In this document: piece by piece, positions 1 through 8,541 of the stretch
Numbering within the stretch: position 1 is the stretch's first letter
How the letters are laid out: every line of letters starts with the position of its first letter
NCBI GenBank assembly: GCA_021846795.1
Contig: JAJZWG010000006.1
Span: 1-21,098 of the forward strand
Reading direction: 5' to 3'
DNA from: a bacterium
GTDB lineage: Bacteria; Patescibacteriota; Saccharimonadia; Saccharimonadales; UBA4665
Length of the DNA stretch: 21,098 nucleotides
The notes under the pieces: model-generated
The model's database searches: none
Told to the model about the DNA's origin: nothing
The model's input: only the letters and a program-made list of their open reading frames with translations
Made by a program: the position numbers and the translations under genes

Positions 1-939
1 ATTTATCAACCAACTACCGGAAAAGTAACTGTAAACGGTAAATTAGTCTCTTTTATTGAGCTTGGTGTTGGTTTTAATCCTGAGCTCAGTGGACGAGAAA
101 ACGTTTATTTAAATGGGGCTATGCTGGGGTTTAGCCATCAAGAAACCGAGTCAATGTATGACAGTATTGTAGATTTTGCTGAACTTAGGCCATTTATGGA
201 TCAAAAATTAAAAAACTATTCATCGGGTATGCAAATTAGACTAGCCTTTTCAATGGCAATTAGAGCTAAAGCTGATATTATGATTTTCGACGAAGTATTA
301 GCAGTTGGTGATTCAGATTTTCAAACTAAATGTTTTGATTATTTCAATCAAATAAAAAATGACAAAAGTATAACTGTTGTATTCATTAGTCATAGCATGG
401 ATGCTATTCGAGAATATTGTTCAAGAGCCATGCTCATTGAAAGTAGTCAAATGCAAATTATTGGTTCAACCTCTAAAGTTACAGAAAGTTATTTAAAACT
501 TTTTTCTAATAAGGATGAAGATGATACTAAAGACAAAGATAATCGTTGGGGAAATCATACCGTCACTATTAAAAAAATAACTTCTGAGCAAACAAAAGAC
601 TTAATTAAAATATCGATCTTAACAAAATTTAAACAAGATTTTGAAAATCCAGTTTTTAGTATTAGAATTCGAGAATCTTCTGGAACAGAAATTACTGGCA
701 CTAACACAAAACTAGAGCATGTTAAAACTGGTAAAATTAAAAAAAATCAAGAAGTTACAGCACGATTCGAATTTCCTAATATATTTCGCGATGGTAAATA
801 TATAGTTGACTCGGCAGTAATGTATAATGATGGTCAAAAGATTGCTGAATGGTGGAATGAATCTTACAAATTTAAAATTAAACGAGAAAAAAGAATTAAT
901 TTTATGGTTGATCCTGGCTTTAAAATTAAAATATTTTAA
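1..939 (+). CDS. Polysaccharide ABC exporter ATPase, Wzt-like (5' end missing)
   Basis: ATP-binding subunit of a polysaccharide/O-antigen-type ABC exporter. The frame is open from base 1, so the gene starts left of the window and its Walker A motif is not visible; 312 residues remain. Seen: the Wzt-typical stretch ELGVGFNPELSGREN near residues 20-34, the ABC signature YSSGMQIRLAF (about 73-83), Walker B IMIFDE (about 93-98) followed by the D-loop, and the H-loop histidine in FISHS (about 131). After about residue 180 a region beginning RWGNHTVTI resembles the C-terminal carbohydrate-binding domain of Wzt proteins that recognise the capped glycan chain (family knowledge). The membrane partner Wzm is normally next door and would lie to the left. 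Its stop overlaps the stop of the convergent glycosyltransferase gene by 4 nt. Family assignment is firm; the exported glycan is unknown. Confidence 0.93.
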   Translation: MYQPTTGKVTVNGKLVSFIELGVGFNPELSGRENVYLNGAMLGFSHQETESMYDSIVDFAELRPFMDQKLKNYSSGMQIRLAFSMAIRAKADIMIFDEVLAVGDSDFQTKCFDYFNQIKNDKSITVVFISHSMDAIREYCSRAMLIESSQMQIIGSTSKVTESYLKLFSNKDEDDTKDKDNRWGNHTVTIKKITSEQTKDLIKISILTKFKQDFENPVFSIRIRESSGTEITGTNTKLEHVKTGKIKKNQEVTARFEFPNIFRDGKYIVDSAVMYNDGQKIAEWWNESYKFKIKREKRINFMVDPGFKIKIF

Positions 940-2522
940 TTTTTAATAGATTGATCAATTAGACGTAAAATTTTTAAATTACTTTTATCATTAACTGCTA
1001 AAAATCCTGTCGAAATATTTTTAATTATCTGTTGATCATCACGATTAACATACTGTTTAGAATCAATCATAACAAATCCAGGACATTGTTTTAATAAATT
1101 ATATATTTTTTGATTTTTAAAAGTTTTATAATCAAACCAATAAATTATTATTGAATATTTCTTTTTATTTAATTGATTAATATTGAGCTGTTGACCTAAA
1201 TTAACATAATCCAGGAAACTAGGTCTTGAGGTGGTTTGATTATTGTGTGGAATAAAATAATAATCCACTAAATACTGATCTCTTAATAAGCTATAAAGTG
1301 GCTCTAGTCGATGATAAAAATCGATATTAACCGTCGGATAAAGCGATACAATCGCAATTGACTTTAACTTAATTTGAATTTGTTGAGAGTTTTTTAAATT
1401 ATTTAAAATTGATCGACTAAAAATTCTACCAGTTGTTTTCCATGAATATTTTTTAAGAATTTTATTATAACTTAATCTTTTTTTTAAAAAATAACGTTGA
1501 TTATTGGCTAAGTTTAATTGTTTAGCACATTCATTTGAATTATTTTTATTAAAAAAATAAAAAGCATCTTGTTGATTATCTATTTCTTTAAAAGCTGGAA
1601 TATCAGATAAAACAATTGGTTTTTGATAGTAAACAGCCTCTAAAACTGGTAGACCTAATCCTTCATATAATGATCCAAATACAACTAATTTAGCTTTTTG
1701 ATATAAATAAGCTAATTCTTGTTCTGAAACATTCCCACTAAATATAATATTTTGACTTAATTTTAGTAAATTATCTTTATTCTCTTGGCTAAAAAACGAA
1801 GTAATAATTAATTTAAATTTATTATTATTTATTTTATTAAATTTTTCGAAACCTTTGACTATAATTTCATTATTTTTATGTACCATCTCGCCTGTTGGAA
1901 ATAAGATATATAATAATTCTTCGCCTAAAAAAGATGGTTTTTTAATAACTTTATTATAAGTAGCACCACCATTTAAATTAACTAATTTTGTCTTATCAAT
2001 TCCAATATAATTAATTAAATCTTGTTTGGTGGTGTTGGAATTGGTAAAAATAATATCTGCCTCATAAAAAAGCTTAAATCTCGAAAAATAAAATTGCGGT
2101 GGAAAGTATTTTCCTAGTAAATTCCATAATACTAGTGGAATAATGTCATGAACTAAAATCATTGGTCTAAAATCATCTGGAAAATCGGCATAAAAATCAA
2201 ACATAAAAATATTCGGTAATAAAAAATAAGCCTGACTATCTTTAAATAAATTAGTTAGTTTTTTAGTTAGTTTTTTTTGATATTTTTCTGAAAAATCACC
2301 ACCATTTTTTGGTTTCGGTAATCTAAGTTTTAAAAACTTAACTGGTTTATCATCAAACAACGAATAAATTTCTTGATAATTTTTTAATTTTAAATTTACT
2401 AATAAATAAACTTCTAAGTTATTAAAGTCAAGATTATTAATCAAATTAATAACATAATTACCGACACCTCTCTTTAAAGCATTGGTCTGTAAAACTTGTA
2501 TATCGACAATAACTTTTTTCAT
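936..2522 (-). CDS. GT4 glycosyltransferase with a C-terminal half-GT extension
   Basis: 528-aa cytoplasmic GT-B fold glycosyltransferase, last gene of a leftward three-gene operon and 6 nt after its upstream neighbour. The first 375 residues form a complete GT4 enzyme: RGVGNYV acceptor-side motif (18-24), HD at 125-126, the FPTGEMVHKNNE donor-domain entry (about 208-219) and the EX7E pair E287/E295 in LYEGLGLPVLEA. Residues about 388-528 are an extension starting IAIVSLYP. It looks like the N-terminal Rossmann half of a second GT-B enzyme (HRLEPLYSLL, YSIIIYWF, CPGFVMIDSK), as found in tandem GT4 proteins, but it stops before any nucleotide-sugar-binding half. There is no Shine-Dalgarno before the ATG, so translation probably relies on coupling to the gene upstream. 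Sugar specificity cannot be read from sequence; a mannosyl-type transfer is a guess from context. Confidence 0.88.
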   Translation of the reverse strand: MKKVIVDIQVLQTNALKRGVGNYVINLINNLDFNNLEVYLLVNLKLKNYQEIYSLFDDKPVKFLKLRLPKPKNGGDFSEKYQKKLTKKLTNLFKDSQAYFLLPNIFMFDFYADFPDDFRPMILVHDIIPLVLWNLLGKYFPPQFYFSRFKLFYEADIIFTNSNTTKQDLINYIGIDKTKLVNLNGGATYNKVIKKPSFLGEELLYILFPTGEMVHKNNEIIVKGFEKFNKINNNKFKLIITSFFSQENKDNLLKLSQNIIFSGNVSEQELAYLYQKAKLVVFGSLYEGLGLPVLEAVYYQKPIVLSDIPAFKEIDNQQDAFYFFNKNNSNECAKQLNLANNQRYFLKKRLSYNKILKKYSWKTTGRIFSRSILNNLKNSQQIQIKLKSIAIVSLYPTVNIDFYHRLEPLYSLLRDQYLVDYYFIPHNNQTTSRPSFLDYVNLGQQLNINQLNKKKYSIIIYWFDYKTFKNQKIYNLLKQCPGFVMIDSKQYVNRDDQQIIKNISTGFLAVNDKSNLKILRLIDQSIKN

Positions 2523-2528
2523 AAAAAA

Positions 2529-3836
2529 TTATTTAACAACAAACTTGTAAAATTGTTTGGCTGTTTTATCCCATGTTGTTATTTTATAGTTATTTTTAAT
2601 TTCTAGTTCTTTTTTTCTTAATAAAGCTTCATTATTGTATTGTTCTAATAATTTTAATAAATGGGCTGCATCATATGGATTAAAATATTCAATTAATTGA
2701 CCAGCAATTTCTGGCATTGATGATGTGCTAGAAGCTAAGCACATTTTTCCATAAGCTAAAGATTCAGCAATTGGTAATCCCCAACCTTCATAAATCGATG
2801 GATAGACCGTAAAAAGACAATTCTTATATAATTGACTTAATTCTTCGTCAGAAACATTATGTTTGATAATAATTTTATCTTCCAGAAGATAATCATGTTT
2901 TATTAAATAATTTAAGTTTTCAACTAACCAACCAAATTTACCAACAATAATTAATTTGGGTAACTTAATTTTTTCCTGTTCAGCTAATTTATAAGCCATA
3001 TATAATAAAAGATAGTTTTTCCGAACTTCAAAAGTACCAACCGCTAAAATAAACGGTTCATCAGTATCATTAATCTCGAATTTAAAATTTTGATTAGGAT
3101 TTATTTCATCACCCAATCTAATTACATTGATTGGCTTGTTTGGTAATTTTGTTGATTTAATAAAATCTAATAAATTTAATTTAACTGATTTTGAAATAGC
3201 TATTAATTGATCAGATAGTTTAATAATTTCAAACAAATAATTAGTGTATCGTTTAGAAAACTGACCGTTAGATCCAAAGAATTGACTAAACTGAATTGGT
3301 ATTAAATCATAAATAATATGAACTATTTTAATATTATTTATTTTCTTTTGTTCTTTTAAAATAGCCACTACTCCTTCTAAATTCCAATTATCATTAGCAG
3401 CTGTTAAAAGATAAACATCGTTTTTTTTAAAAATTATTTCCTTTGTATTTTTAGCTGATTGTTTTTTTAAAGAGTTAATAATTTTTTTAAAATAAAAACT
3501 TTTTATTTTATAAATTTTAACTATTAAGATTTTTAAATATAACGGCAAATACCTTTTACCTAAATCATAGACTCCTGATTGAATAATTTTATATTTAAAT
3601 GTTTCATGATGATTGAACTTATATTTATCATCTTTGTTTTTATAATTATTATAATAATCAATTTCGTTTAAATTGGCTTCAACTATTTTATTTATATATT
3701 TATTATATTTAACAAATTGAGCGTCCGGTATTTCATCTTTTAATCTAATGGCTAAATTAAAACTAACTCGTTGAATACCAGTTAAATTACCTGGCCAATT
3801 AATTAAATCAGTTATATCAAAATAAACTTTACTCAT
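2529..3836 (-). CDS. GT4 family glycosyltransferase (mannosyltransferase-like)
   Basis: 435-aa GT-B glycosyltransferase. The start YFDITDLINWPGNLTGIQRV (5-24) is the hallmark opening of the GT4 subgroup that includes many mannosyl- and rhamnosyltransferases of surface polysaccharides. The middle has IIYDLIPIQ and AISKSVK. The donor domain opens with AVGTFEVRKNY and carries the EX7E motif at about E350/E358 (YEGWGLPIAES). A Lys/Asn-rich, low-complexity stretch fills roughly residues 45-140 between the first strand and the core. The ATG lies inside the end of the upstream gene (8-nt overlap, ATGAGTAA), so the two are translationally coupled. It is the second gene of the operon starting at 5022. 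The family is clear; acceptor and linkage are unknown. Confidence 0.9.
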   Translation of the reverse strand: MSKVYFDITDLINWPGNLTGIQRVSFNLAIRLKDEIPDAQFVKYNKYINKIVEANLNEIDYYNNYKNKDDKYKFNHHETFKYKIIQSGVYDLGKRYLPLYLKILIVKIYKIKSFYFKKIINSLKKQSAKNTKEIIFKKNDVYLLTAANDNWNLEGVVAILKEQKKINNIKIVHIIYDLIPIQFSQFFGSNGQFSKRYTNYLFEIIKLSDQLIAISKSVKLNLLDFIKSTKLPNKPINVIRLGDEINPNQNFKFEINDTDEPFILAVGTFEVRKNYLLLYMAYKLAEQEKIKLPKLIIVGKFGWLVENLNYLIKHDYLLEDKIIIKHNVSDEELSQLYKNCLFTVYPSIYEGWGLPIAESLAYGKMCLASSTSSMPEIAGQLIEYFNPYDAAHLLKLLEQYNNEALLRKKELEIKNNYKITTWDKTAKQFYKFVVK

Positions 3837-5022
3837 TGATTAATTCTCTTAATTTTTTATTATTTTGACTAAAACTATGTTGCCAAGTTAATTTATTTTT
3901 ATCATAAGCCACTGGAAGGTTTTTTTGATTGAACATTTGTTGCATATAATTCGTAAAATCATCTGAATTATCAGCGATTTTAACATTAGCAAATTTCATA
4001 TATGGTTCATAGCCACGAAACGCAAAACTAGTAGCTACTATATTTTTACCAGAATAAAGTGCTTCTGCGGTTTTTAAATTAGATCCGCTACCATAAACAA
4101 TTGGTAAAATAATGCCGGTTGATTGATCAATTAAAGCTTGTAGTTCTTGATCATTTAATTCAAAAAAATATTTAACTTTATTCTCAATAATTATTGATCT
4201 TGGATCATTAGATTCAGCTAGTTTTATTTTCATTAAATAGCTTAAATTACCCGCCACCACAATAAATTGTTCATCATCCAAAAAACCAAGTTTAAAGCCT
4301 ATGATTTTCATAAAACTATTAAAATTAGGTTCATGGGCTGATGAAACAAACAATAAATACTGTTTTATTTTTTCTTTATTTAATAAATTCTTAATTTTTG
4401 TTTGACCAAACTGATCAACGGATTTTGGGCTAACAGCGTTAGGTATTTCAATAATTTGTTTGTACTTATCTAATTTTAAATAATATTGTTTCTCGTTTTC
4501 TGAACAGACAATTACAAATTTACCAAATTTTAATAAATCGGTAGTTATTTTTTTAACATATTTTTTGGCTAATAAGTGATCGAATAAATCTTCTTCTATG
4601 TTATGAGAACCAAAAATTACTGTTTTATTTTCAAGAATTTTTTTATTGACTGCTTGAAACATAAAAGGTTGTTCAAAATGTATAATATCAAAATTATTAA
4701 TAGTATTATTTAATTTATTGGATAATTTTTTTAAATTAATAATCAGTTTGGGTATAATAATATCTTCTCTTGCCTCAAAACCAACCAAATAATTCATAAA
4801 GTTTAAATTATCGTGATAAATTTTGTTACTAATTACAATATCGTTAACGCCTCGTTTATCTTTTGAATAATTCGACTCAAGGTAGGCACCAATAAATTCC
4901 ACTTCAAAACCAAGTTTTAGATAATTTTTTAAAAGTTCGTAACTACGTCTTTGACCACCATGAATTGGTTTAACAATTGGGTAAGAACCTATCATTAATA
5001 GTCTTTTCTTTTTATTAGACAT
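3829..5022 (-). CDS. GT4 family glycosyltransferase
   Basis: 397-aa GT-B glycosyltransferase and first gene of the leftward three-GT operon. The N-terminal domain has a basic start followed by RLLMIGSYPIVKPIHGGQRR, the usual glycine-rich acceptor-side loop. FGSHNIEEDLF and VIVCSENEKQYY mark the end of the N-domain, and NAVSP marks the crossover. The C-terminal half has VSSAHEPNFNSF and the donor motif PIVYGSGSNLKTAEAL with its downstream SGKNIVATSFAFRGYE. In that motif the first Glu of the EX7E pair is replaced by the GSGSN variant common in a subset of GT4 enzymes; the second Glu is kept. No signal peptide or membrane helix. A promoter in the gap to the divergent GT gene probably drives all three genes. 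Substrate unknown. Confidence 0.88.
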   Translation of the reverse strand: MSNKKKRLLMIGSYPIVKPIHGGQRRSYELLKNYLKLGFEVEFIGAYLESNYSKDKRGVNDIVISNKIYHDNLNFMNYLVGFEAREDIIIPKLIINLKKLSNKLNNTINNFDIIHFEQPFMFQAVNKKILENKTVIFGSHNIEEDLFDHLLAKKYVKKITTDLLKFGKFVIVCSENEKQYYLKLDKYKQIIEIPNAVSPKSVDQFGQTKIKNLLNKEKIKQYLLFVSSAHEPNFNSFMKIIGFKLGFLDDEQFIVVAGNLSYLMKIKLAESNDPRSIIIENKVKYFFELNDQELQALIDQSTGIILPIVYGSGSNLKTAEALYSGKNIVATSFAFRGYEPYMKFANVKIADNSDDFTNYMQQMFNQKNLPVAYDKNKLTWQHSFSQNNKKLRELINE

Positions 5023-5034
5023 ATATATTAATAA

Positions 5035-5063
5035 ATTATCTTATAATATGAGATAATAATCAA
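5035..5063 (-). promoter_or_regulatory. Sigma70-type promoter for the leftward GT operon
   Basis: Reading leftward, TTGATT (5063-5058) and GATAAT (5040-5035) are separated by exactly 17 bp, ending 12 bp before the ATG at 5022. Transcription would begin about 5-6 nt before the start codon, leaving almost no leader. No Shine-Dalgarno is present. Confidence 0.6.
5042..5047 (+). promoter_or_regulatory. -10 box for the rightward GT gene
   Basis: A perfect TATAAT lies 20 nt before the ATG at 5068. No good -35 hexamer is seen 17 bp upstream. The site lies between the -10 and -35 of the opposite promoter, so polymerases at the two promoters should exclude each other. A second match, GATAAT at 5052-5057, lies 10 nt from the ATG and is an alternative. 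Confidence 0.5.
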
Positions 5064-5067
5064 CACA

Positions 5068-6213
5068 ATGAACCATATAGTAATAGACGGTAACGTCTTA
5101 GTAGAAGATCATTTTAGCGGAATTGGACAGTATTGTTTCAATATTATTAAGTCGCTGGATGAATTATTGAATAATCCGATTTATAAAAATAATTTTAAAA
5201 TAAAGCTGCTTATATGTTTTGATAAAAAAAATCAACTTAAGGAATTAAATTTAAATAATATACAGGTTGTCTATTTGCCAATTAAACTTAGGTATTATAA
5301 TGCTCTATTTCACCGTAATTTATTGCCTCCTTTAGATTTATTTTTCGGTCATGGAATATATATATTTCCTAAGTTTATTTCATCAAAACTTATTAATAGC
5401 TTAGCTGTTCCAATTATTTATGACATTACTTTTGAACTTTTTCCGCAATACGGTGAAGATAAAAATGTAGCTTATTTACACAAAAATTTACCCAAAACTT
5501 TAAAAAACGCCTATAAAATAATTACTATTTCAGAAAACTCCAAAAACGATTTAAAAGAAAAATTTTTGATTAATGAAGCCAAGCTAATTATCGCTTATCC
5601 AGCTACCGATAAAAACTTATTTTATCCTAGAACAAAAAATGAAATCACCAAAATAAGAAAAAAATATGGTTTACCAGAAAAATACGTTTTATCTATATCA
5701 AATCTAGAACCACGTAAAAACATTTTGTCTATTATTACAGCTTTTTGTAATTATGTTGATAAATATCAAGATCAATCGTTAAGTTTAGTAATTTTTGGAT
5801 CTGGTGGATGGAAAAAAGAAACATTAATAAATGTTATTAATCAAAAAATTAAAGCTGGCTATAAAATTATTACTCCAAAACCACCATTAACCGATCAAGA
5901 CAAACCAGCTGTTTTAAGTGGTGCTAATTTATTAATTTTTATACCATTTTATGAGGGTTTTGGTATGCCACCACTAGAAGCTTTATCTTGTGGGACACCA
6001 GTCATTATTGCTAATAATTCATCCTTAAATGAAATTACCAATCATTCAGAATTTTTCGTAGATGAAAAGAATCTAGATCAAATTACCGATAAAATAAACT
6101 TTTTTTTAAAAAATAATGTTAACTACAAAAATAAATTAACTAGGAACACTACTCTATTCCATCAATTTGACTGGAATAAAAGTGCTCAAAATATTTTAGA
6201 TAATTTAAATTAA
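5068..6213 (+). CDS. GT4 family glycosyltransferase
   Basis: 381-aa cytoplasmic GT-B glycosyltransferase, transcribed rightward, opposite to the GT operon it shares a 45-bp promoter gap with. Seen: IDGNVLVEDHFSGIGQY (6-22), the acceptor-side glycine loop; PIIYDITFELFP and ITISENSKND closing the N-domain; SISNLEPRKNI opening the donor domain; and the EX7E pair E296/E304 in YEGFGMPPLEAL followed by SCGTPVIIANNSSLNEI. This layout is typical of GT4 mannosyltransferases of the WbaZ/MtfB kind (family knowledge), but donor specificity cannot be proven here. The chosen ATG has a -10 box 20 nt upstream and no Shine-Dalgarno. Its last 9 nt overlap the 3' end of the convergent lectin gene, so no terminator separates them. 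Confidence 0.9.
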   Translation: MNHIVIDGNVLVEDHFSGIGQYCFNIIKSLDELLNNPIYKNNFKIKLLICFDKKNQLKELNLNNIQVVYLPIKLRYYNALFHRNLLPPLDLFFGHGIYIFPKFISSKLINSLAVPIIYDITFELFPQYGEDKNVAYLHKNLPKTLKNAYKIITISENSKNDLKEKFLINEAKLIIAYPATDKNLFYPRTKNEITKIRKKYGLPEKYVLSISNLEPRKNILSIITAFCNYVDKYQDQSLSLVIFGSGGWKKETLINVINQKIKAGYKIITPKPPLTDQDKPAVLSGANLLIFIPFYEGFGMPPLEALSCGTPVIIANNSSLNEITNHSEFFVDEKNLDQITDKINFFLKNNVNYKNKLTRNTTLFHQFDWNKSAQNILDNLN

Positions 6214-8457
6214 ATTTTGATAACTATTAGTAGTATAGAGTTGCTGAAAATTATTATTATCTAAAGTAATATTACCATTGCCATGTAAGACGAAGTTATG
6301 AGCACCACTATTATATGTATTAGAAGCCCAAAGAGGCTGTAATGAAGTTGAATACATAACTAAATTACCGTTGGGTTGAAAAACAACAAACGCTACTGGT
6401 AAACCATGCGTATTAGAGTCCCAGAGGGGTTGACCAATAGAATTATATTCGACTAAATTACCATCGGTTTGTAAAATTAATTTATATTGTCCATTACTAG
6501 TTTTAATTGATTGACCTTCAAATAGATAGCTATTAAAACCATTATTAGACCACATAAAACAACTAAAACTATTATTACAAATAGTTGGTATACCACTTGA
6601 TTGAACAATCAAACCGTTTATTCCAGCTATACCACTAGTATTAGATGCCCAAATTGGTTGCCAGGACGAATTATACAGTACTAAGTTACCATCTGATTGC
6701 ATTGCCAAGGCTGCTACGCTTTGTCCACTAGTATTAGATGCCCAAATTGGTTGCCAGGACGAATTATATTCGACTAAATTACCATCGGTTTGTAATTGTA
6801 GTCGGTATTTTTCATTAGCTGGTTGAATGTATTCACCGGGAAACATATAACTACCTACCGGTAATTCTGTATTAGCCATATCTAAATGATTGGTAGTTGA
6901 GATAGTCCCAGTTGACCACAAGAGCGTTCCCGATGAACTATTAATAACTATATTGCCATTTGTTAAAAGACTTAAAGTGTCTCCACTATTACCCGCCGTA
7001 TTGGCATTCCAAACAGCTGTACCACTAGTATTATATTCGACTAAATTACCATCGGTTTGTAAAATTAAGTACCCTGGATTGGAAATATTAATATTATTTG
7101 ACCAAACTGGTAGATAATTTTGATATTCAATTAAATCACCATTTGTCATTAAGTTAAATGACGTTTGAGCGTCTGGAGATAATAAATACTGACCCGGGTA
7201 AATTTTTTGACCATCAACTAAACCAGTATTTGTTTTGTTGCTAATAGGTTGAGGATTAACGACATTAATTTTAAAATATAGACCCGGGTCATTAAGCCAA
7301 GTTATTCCGTCGGCAACCAAATTAAAATACTCTGTATAAGTGCCAGTTTTTTGCGGTGCAGTCATGGAAAAATCAAAGGTAGCCGAAAAACCAGGTGATA
7401 CAGTAGACGTTGTCATACCACCAGGACGAGTAGAATCTAACCAACTCGAATTATAGAAAGAATCTGGTGAGTCTTCTGGAAAATCTGTGCCTAGGTGCAT
7501 ATTAGATTGTTGCCAATTTTCGTATCCAACGTTTCGACCTACAACTTGAGCATAAACTTTTTGACCAGGCTGAACATTAACTACATTAGTATTATATGGA
7601 GTTGTATAAGAAGACGAGGTATATACGGCTTGACTTTCATAATTCCAAGCATAAGCCGTTGAGGTTTGTGTAGAACCAAACCATAATTGATAATAATAAA
7701 CAAAGTTATAATTACCAGAATAGCCAGTTACACTTGCAGGTCCTACATAAGGCGTATAACAATACAAAGCTGCCGTGGCGGCATTAGCTAGCACAAGAGT
7801 TTCAGCCGTTCCGCCAGAATCAACAAAAGTTACTGTATTACCAGGATATAAGCCATTATTATAATAATTTGGATTAGCCGATGCACAAGGATAACTAGAT
7901 GGTGTATATCCCCAATAATCATTACCACTCATTAATTCAAAATCAGCTCTTAACTGCCAACTACCATTATCTATTTGAGTAAAGAAACCAGAATAACCAC
8001 TACACGAATTATATCCCATAGCACAATTAAGTTGAGACGAAGTCGGTGTAGGATCAGTTACTAAACTTTGCTCTTTTTCAATTTCAGCTAAAATTACTCT
8101 CGGATTAATACTATAAGCTTGCGATACATCATAAATCAACTGAGAAGCTGGAAGAGTTTGACCACAATGAGGATAATATGGCTGAGTGGCAGCATCACAA
8201 CTTTCTACATCAGAATAGTTAGCTAGACCACTTCCTTCATTTGTTAAAAAAGTTTGAATGGCATTAACACTCATAGTCTGATTATTCAGCAAAGTACCGT
8301 TATCTATTAAGTTAGCTGCTACATAATCTGGTGTAAAAGCATACGCTTTATGGGTTTTAAACATAAAGAAACCAAAAACAACTAAAACAACCAATAAAAA
8401 AACTGCTACATTTAATTTATTTATATTAAAGTTTTTTATTTTATTAAATTCATTCAT
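6205..8457 (-). CDS. Secreted lysozyme-like / Ig-like / bulb-type lectin protein
   Basis: 750-aa extracytoplasmic protein. Residues 15-35 form a hydrophobic segment followed by KAYA, a signal peptide or N-terminal anchor. Residues about 41-262 resemble a domain seen in exported CPR and actinobacterial proteins: IQTFL, SQLIYDVSQAYSINPRVIL, EIEKEQSL (E125, E127, E129), GFFTQID and AATAALYCYTPY. The shape suggests a lysozyme-like fold, but activity is unproven. It contains six Cys (87, 98, 145, 152, 191, 233) that could form disulfides. Residues about 273-400 form an NBR1-like Ig domain (VQPGQKV, VGRNVGYENWQ, TRPGGM, TGTYTEYFNLVADGITW). Residues about 410-750 form three bulb-type (B_lectin) domains. 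The mannose-site motif QxDxNxVxY is intact at about 466, 555, 586 and 662, and degenerate elsewhere (QPNGNLVMY, MTNGDLIEY). A likely role is binding mannose-rich surface glycan of self or host. A promoter lies 12 nt upstream of the ATG. Confidence 0.88.
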   Translation of the reverse strand: MNEFNKIKNFNINKLNVAVFLLVVLVVFGFFMFKTHKAYAFTPDYVAANLIDNGTLLNNQTMSVNAIQTFLTNEGSGLANYSDVESCDAATQPYYPHCGQTLPASQLIYDVSQAYSINPRVILAEIEKEQSLVTDPTPTSSQLNCAMGYNSCSGYSGFFTQIDNGSWQLRADFELMSGNDYWGYTPSSYPCASANPNYYNNGLYPGNTVTFVDSGGTAETLVLANAATAALYCYTPYVGPASVTGYSGNYNFVYYYQLWFGSTQTSTAYAWNYESQAVYTSSSYTTPYNTNVVNVQPGQKVYAQVVGRNVGYENWQQSNMHLGTDFPEDSPDSFYNSSWLDSTRPGGMTTSTVSPGFSATFDFSMTAPQKTGTYTEYFNLVADGITWLNDPGLYFKINVVNPQPISNKTNTGLVDGQKIYPGQYLLSPDAQTSFNLMTNGDLIEYQNYLPVWSNNINISNPGYLILQTDGNLVEYNTSGTAVWNANTAGNSGDTLSLLTNGNIVINSSSGTLLWSTGTISTTNHLDMANTELPVGSYMFPGEYIQPANEKYRLQLQTDGNLVEYNSSWQPIWASNTSGQSVAALAMQSDGNLVLYNSSWQPIWASNTSGIAGINGLIVQSSGIPTICNNSFSCFMWSNNGFNSYLFEGQSIKTSNGQYKLILQTDGNLVEYNSIGQPLWDSNTHGLPVAFVVFQPNGNLVMYSTSLQPLWASNTYNSGAHNFVLHGNGNITLDNNNFQQLYTTNSYQNLI
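6443..7068. repeat. Three copies of a 32-bp lectin-motif repeat
   Basis: Perfect 32-bp copies lie at 6443-6474, 6764-6795 and 7031-7062. The outer two stay identical for 38 bp (6443-6480 and 7031-7068). They encode the lectin core LQTDGNLVEYN, once in each of the three B_lectin domains. Identity at third codon positions points to recent duplication or gene conversion and not only protein-level constraint. Confidence 0.9.
6632..6768. repeat. Pair of 44-bp perfect direct repeats in the lectin region
   Basis: Copies at 6632-6675 and 6725-6768 are identical over 44 bp and offset by 93 bp, exactly 31 codons, which is one lectin subdomain unit. Both encode YNSSWQPIWASNTSG. Recombination between them would delete or add one unit in frame. 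Confidence 0.9.
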
Positions 8458-8469
8458 TTAGTACTTTTA

Positions 8470-8499
8470 ATTATAACAAAAACTAAAACAAATAAACAA
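8470..8499 (-). promoter_or_regulatory. Promoter of the lectin gene, extended -10
   Basis: Reading leftward, TTGTTT (8499-8494), an 18-bp spacer and TATAAT (8475-8470), the last preceded by TGT and so an extended -10 (TGTTATAAT, 8478-8470). The -10 ends 12 nt before the ATG at 8457, so the predicted leader is only about 6 nt and there is no Shine-Dalgarno. Confidence 0.65.
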
Positions 8500-8514
8500 C
8501 AAATATTTCGCTAA

Positions 8515-8531
8515 TGCTTATAATCTAAGCA
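8515..8531. other. Small inverted repeat in the 84-bp gap
   Basis: TGCTTA, a 5-nt loop and TAAGCA form a 6-bp stem downstream of the frameshifted membrane gene, in the largest gap of the window (8458-8541). It is AT-rich and no U-tract follows directly on either strand, so it is at best a weak terminator or a processing hairpin. Confidence 0.25.
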
Positions 8532-8541
8532 AGTTGTTATT

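Noticed and set aside
6441..7068. CRISPR-like or mobile-element direct repeats
   Set aside because: The repeats are in frame within a lectin gene, unevenly spaced for a CRISPR array, and encode the lectin motif.
6890..7117. Rightward 75-codon reading frame
   Set aside because: It lies wholly antisense within the repetitive lectin domains, has hydrophobic random-looking content and has no promoter or ribosome site.
8515..8531. Intrinsic terminator
   Set aside because: The stem is only 6 AT-rich base pairs with no U-tract immediately after it on either strand; kept only as a weak inverted repeat.
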